From an uncultured Haloferula sp. (GTDB taxonomy: Bacteria; Verrucomicrobiota; Verrucomicrobiae; Verrucomicrobiales; Akkermansiaceae), in assembly GCA_946481625.1 (NCBI GenBank), contig CAMLOZ010000024.1, forward strand, positions 1-13,419: a stretch of DNA of 13,419 nucleotides, in the 5' to 3' direction. The notes below the pieces were generated by a model. That model was not told the DNA's origin, searched no databases, and saw only the letters and a list, made by a program, of their open reading frames with translations. Below are positions 10,492-13,419 of the stretch, piece by piece. Position numbers and translations under genes: made by a program. Positions within the stretch are counted from its first letter, which is position 1. Each line of letters starts with the position of its first letter.

Positions 10492-10496
10492 GGCGC

Positions 10497-11240
10497 ATGC
10501 CTTTCGACTCTCTCATGCTCCTGGCGCAGCAGCCGCAAGGCGGCAGCATTCCCGTCGGCTACTTCGTCATCATCGGCGTCTCGATGCTTTTGAGCTTCCT
10601 GGTCAGCGGGATGCTGAAGCGGCGATTTTCCGAGTACTCGCAAATTCCAATTTCCATGACGGGTGCGGAGGTGGCGGAGGCGATGTTGCGACAGAACGGC
10701 ATCCGGGACGTGCAGGTCATCAGTGTGCCCGGCCATCTGACCGACCACTACGATCCGATCCGGAAAACGGTGAATCTCAGCGAGCCGGTGTATCACGTGA
10801 ACTCGGTGGCCTCCGCCGCGGTTGCCGCCCATGAGTGCGGACACGCCGTCCAGCACCAGCAGGCCTACGCCTGGCTGGGCTTCCGGTCGAAAATGGTGCC
10901 GGCGGTGCAGATCGCGAGCACGATCCAGCAATACCTGATGATGGGTGCCGTCCTTGGTTTGGCCACGATGGGCTCCCCGGTGATGCTCTGGGTCTGGGCC
11001 GCGGTCTTCGGGGTGACGGCCCTCTTCGCGGTGGTGACGCTGCCGGTGGAATTCGATGCCAGCAAGCGGGCTCTGGTCTGGCTTGAGCGCAGCGGCGTGG
11101 CGAACCAGATGGAGCACGGCCGGGCCAAGAACGCCCTCTTCTGGGCCGCCATGACCTACGTGGTCGGGGCGATCGGGGCGATCGCACAGGCGCTCTACTT
11201 CATCATGCTGATCATGGGACAGCGGAACGACGACCGCTGA
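10497..11240 (+). CDS. Membrane zinc metallopeptidase, YugP / Zn_peptidase_2 family
   Basis: This 247-residue integral membrane protein belongs to the YugP-like family of putative neutral zinc metallopeptidases. The zinc motif HECGH (112-116) lies in VAAHECGHAVQHQQAY, with Glu113 as the expected catalytic base. A likely third ligand is Glu185 in TLPVEFDASKRA, a signature of the family. Membrane segments are at about 20-38, 140-160, 162-183 and 217-240, so the active site is close to the membrane. Ser/Met-rich residues and ISMTGAEVAEAML (52-64) in the linker also fit the family. The physiological substrate is unknown for most members. The frame is open far upstream (to 9699), but that part is antisense to the SDR gene and is not real. 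The ATG at 10497 gives normal family length; Met7 is an alternative. A strong terminator follows 32 bases after the stop. Confidence 0.93.
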   Translation: MPFDSLMLLAQQPQGGSIPVGYFVIIGVSMLLSFLVSGMLKRRFSEYSQIPISMTGAEVAEAMLRQNGIRDVQVISVPGHLTDHYDPIRKTVNLSEPVYHVNSVASAAVAAHECGHAVQHQQAYAWLGFRSKMVPAVQIASTIQQYLMMGAVLGLATMGSPVMLWVWAAVFGVTALFAVVTLPVEFDASKRALVWLERSGVANQMEHGRAKNALFWAAMTYVVGAIGAIAQALYFIMLIMGQRNDDR

Positions 11241-11272
11241 GATCCCCGGGAGGACCGGCGAAGACGGATCGG

Positions 11273-11316
11273 AAACGCCCGCGGATCATTGCAGCAGCAG
11301 TGCCGCGGGCGTTTTT
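11273..11316 (+). terminator. Rho-independent terminator after the zinc peptidase gene
   Basis: AAACGCCCGCGG (11273-11284) and CCGCGGGCGTTT (11303-11314) form a perfect 12-bp stem around an 18-base loop, and the plus strand then continues the T-run to five Ts (11312-11316). It lies just after the stop at 11240 and before the helicase ATG at 11370, separating the two transcription units. The short T-run is compensated by the very GC-rich stem. On the minus strand the hairpin is followed by only three Ts, so it probably works mainly in one direction. Confidence 0.88.
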
Positions 11317-11369
11317 CCGTCCGCCGGATTGCCAAGCCGCCCGCTTCCCGCTCTCATCCCGCCCGCGGA

Positions 11370-13370
11370 ATGGCTGGCGGCTTCTCTTTTGACTCACTCA
11401 ACAAGGCTCAGCGGGACGCCGTCGCTTCCCTCGACGGGCCCGTCCTGATCCTCGCGGGTGCAGGTACCGGAAAAACGCGGACCGTGACCTGCAGGATCGC
11501 GAACATGCTCGAGCGCGGGATTTCCCCCGAGAACATCCTGGCCGTGACCTTCACCAACAAGGCCGCCTCCGAGATGCGGGAGCGCATCGGCGGCATGGTC
11601 TCGAAGAAGAAGGCGGAGGCGATGACGGTCTGCACCTTCCACTCGCTTTGCGTGCGCCTGCTGCGCGGGGGAATCCACAAGCTCGGCTACAAGAAGAACT
11701 TCTCCATCTGTTCCGGGAGCGACCAGGTGGGCATCATGAAGCAGCTCATCGTCCGCATGGGCGGCAGCGATGAAAAGGTGAAGGCGGAAGCCGTGCTCGC
11801 GGAAGTCTCGAAGGCCAAGAACAAGGGCATCGACCTGCAGGATATGGAGGACGACTTTTTCGCCTCCCTCGCCGTGGCATATCAGAACGAAATGCGCGCG
11901 CAGAACGCCGTGGACTTCGACGACCTGCTGGTGCTCGCGGAGCAGCTCCTGCGCGAGCACTCCGACGTGCGCGACTACTTCCGCAGCGTTTACAAGCGCG
12001 TGACCGTGGACGAGTTCCAGGACACGAACGGCCTGCAGATGAAGCTGCTCCAGCAGCTCGTGGGCGCTCCGTACCACGTCTGCGTGGTCGGTGATGACGA
12101 CCAGTCGATCTACGGCTGGCGCGGTGCGGAGAGCGCGAACATTCTCGAGTTCGAGCGCTTCTTTCCGAACCCCAAGATCATCCTGCTGGAAGAGAACTAC
12201 CGCTCGACCCACGCGATCCTGCACACCGCGAACAGCCTGATCCGCAAGAACGCGGGCCGCCGCGAGAAGTCGCTCAAGTCCACCATCATGGGCGGCGAGC
12301 CGGTGCAACTCGTCGGCATGCCGGGAGACGAGGAGGAAGCCGTTTACATCTCGGAGGAGATCCTGGTGGACAAGGCCCGCGGCAACCGCCCGTGGGAGGA
12401 TTTCGCGATCCTCTTCCGCACCAACAAGCAGAGCCGCAAGCTCGAGGAAGCCCTGCGCGAGCGGAAGATTCCGTACCGCATGGTGGGTGCCCAGAGCTTC
12501 TACGACCGCCGCGAGGTGAAAGATGCGCTGGCTTACGTGGCGCTGCTCGACGATCCGGAGGCCGATGTGCCCTTGCTCCGCGTCCTCAATTCACCGCCGC
12601 GAGGCATCGGCCAGGCGACCGCGATGCTTGCCACCGACTACAGCCGCGAGATCGGCGCGAGCGTGTGGCGCGCGCTGTGCGATGAGAATTTTCTCTCGCA
12701 GCTCTCGACCAAGGTGAAGAACTCGATCGAGACCTTCACCACGCAGGTGCTCACCGCGAAGATGAAGGTGGACGCGAAGGTTGCCCCGGCGAACCACGTG
12801 CTGAAGGAATTCCTCGACGAGATCGAGTACCTTCCGTGGCTGGAGCGCGGCTGCAAGACCGACCAGGAGAAGCAACAGCGCGGGGAGGGGATCGGCGAGG
12901 TGCTCACCGAACTCTCGAAGGCCATCGAGCGCGGCAAGAGCTTGAGGAAATTCCTCGACGATAGCGCCCTCGCTTCCGACCGCGAGGACGACGACCTTGA
13001 AAAGAAGTCCGGCGCGACCCTGATCACCCTGCACGCCTCGAAGGGTCTGGAATTCCCGACCGTCTTCCTCGTCGGCTTGGAAGAAGGCGTCCTGCCCCAC
13101 TCGCGCAGCGTGACCGAAGGCACCAAGGACGAGGAACGCCGTCTCCTCTACGTGGGCATCACCCGTGCCCAGCAGAAGCTCACGATGACCTATTGCACCA
13201 TGCGTACCAAGTGGGGGCAACCGGTCTCCTGCCAGCCGAGCAGCTTTTTGCAAGAGCTCGACGACACGCACATGATCCACACCACCTACGACGACGTGAT
13301 GGGCGCGGAAGCGGACGACGAGGAGTTGGGGAATTTCTTCGGCAGCTTGAAGGACTCGCTGAACGGGTAA
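11370..13370 (+). CDS. UvrD/Rep/PcrA-type superfamily 1A DNA helicase
   Basis: This 666-residue ATP-dependent 3'-5' DNA helicase acts in repair, replication restart or removal of proteins from DNA. The Q-motif LNKAQRDAV (10-18) and Walker A AGAGTGKT (30-37) open domain 1A. FTNKAASEMRERI (61-73) and TFHSLCVRLLR (89-99) are motifs Ia and Ib. VDEFQDTN (213-220) is Walker B, and GDDDQSIYGWRGA (241-253) is motif III. LEENYRST (273-280) is motif IV, TLHASKGLEFPTVF (553-566) motif V, and EERRLLYVGITRA (588-600) motif VI. Domains 1B and 2B fill the gaps. It ends about 65 residues after motif VI with an acidic tail, close to Rep (673) in length and shorter than UvrD or PcrA, which have a C-terminal extension; the exact orthologue is therefore unsettled. 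A TTG at 11289 would start inside the terminator hairpin, so the ATG at 11370 is chosen. The 49 bases after the stop show nothing notable. Confidence 0.96.
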   Translation: MAGGFSFDSLNKAQRDAVASLDGPVLILAGAGTGKTRTVTCRIANMLERGISPENILAVTFTNKAASEMRERIGGMVSKKKAEAMTVCTFHSLCVRLLRGGIHKLGYKKNFSICSGSDQVGIMKQLIVRMGGSDEKVKAEAVLAEVSKAKNKGIDLQDMEDDFFASLAVAYQNEMRAQNAVDFDDLLVLAEQLLREHSDVRDYFRSVYKRVTVDEFQDTNGLQMKLLQQLVGAPYHVCVVGDDDQSIYGWRGAESANILEFERFFPNPKIILLEENYRSTHAILHTANSLIRKNAGRREKSLKSTIMGGEPVQLVGMPGDEEEAVYISEEILVDKARGNRPWEDFAILFRTNKQSRKLEEALRERKIPYRMVGAQSFYDRREVKDALAYVALLDDPEADVPLLRVLNSPPRGIGQATAMLATDYSREIGASVWRALCDENFLSQLSTKVKNSIETFTTQVLTAKMKVDAKVAPANHVLKEFLDEIEYLPWLERGCKTDQEKQQRGEGIGEVLTELSKAIERGKSLRKFLDDSALASDREDDDLEKKSGATLITLHASKGLEFPTVFLVGLEEGVLPHSRSVTEGTKDEERRLLYVGITRAQQKLTMTYCTMRTKWGQPVSCQPSSFLQELDDTHMIHTTYDDVMGAEADDEELGNFFGSLKDSLNG

Positions 13371-13419
13371 GGGGTCGGCGGTCGTTGTACGGGATGGTGC
13401 TTCCGTTCTTCCGCCCGCT

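Noticed and set aside
9699..10496. Long N-terminal extension of the zinc peptidase frame
   Set aside because: This part is antisense to the SDR gene, which has a full catalytic set. The family length fits the start at 10497.
11289..11369. TTG start extending the helicase by 27 residues
   Set aside because: It lies inside the terminator loop, and the Q-motif sits at the usual distance from the ATG at 11370.
11394..12308. 304-residue minus-strand frame antisense to the helicase
   Set aside because: Shadow of the helicase; all helicase motifs are on the plus strand.

Overview
This 13.4 kb window is GC-rich and almost fully coding. Gene content, protein style and the near absence of Shine-Dalgarno sequences suggest a chromosomal segment of a Verrucomicrobiota bacterium, perhaps Luteolibacter-like. 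That assignment is an inference from familiarity with such proteins, not a database result. There are no tRNA or rRNA genes, insertion sequences, integrases, CRISPR arrays or phage genes, and no gene-free stretch longer than about 300 bases.

Layout: (1) 1-295, the 3' end of a major facilitator transporter on the + strand. (2) 371-4845, a minus-strand cluster. In transcription order it holds a short exported or lipoprotein-like protein, a single-pass membrane protein of unknown function, a signal-peptidase-I-like protein, and the NAD-dependent DNA ligase LigA. (3) 4985-9137, a plus-strand run of a stand-alone PTS EIIA protein, arginyl-tRNA synthetase (argS), and a CBS/DRTGG-regulated manganese-type family II pyrophosphatase. 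(4) 9151-10403, two minus-strand genes: an SDR oxidoreductase followed by a small secreted protein. (5) 10497-13370, plus strand: a YugP-type membrane zinc metallopeptidase that ends at a perfect 12-bp hairpin terminator, then a UvrD/Rep/PcrA-type superfamily 1A helicase.

Most genes are housekeeping: DNA joining and unwinding, tRNA charging, pyrophosphate removal. argS and the pyrophosphatase lie side by side; one makes pyrophosphate and the other destroys it. I see no clear new defence or mobile system.

The most notable observation is the signal-peptidase-like gene at 2688-3239. It keeps the conserved boxes of the fold, but Gly39 stands where the nucleophilic serine should be and Gln85 where the catalytic lysine should be. 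It therefore looks like a pseudoenzyme. It sits between an uncharacterised membrane protein and ligA. LigA itself carries a charged insertion of about 50 residues in its helix-hairpin-helix region.
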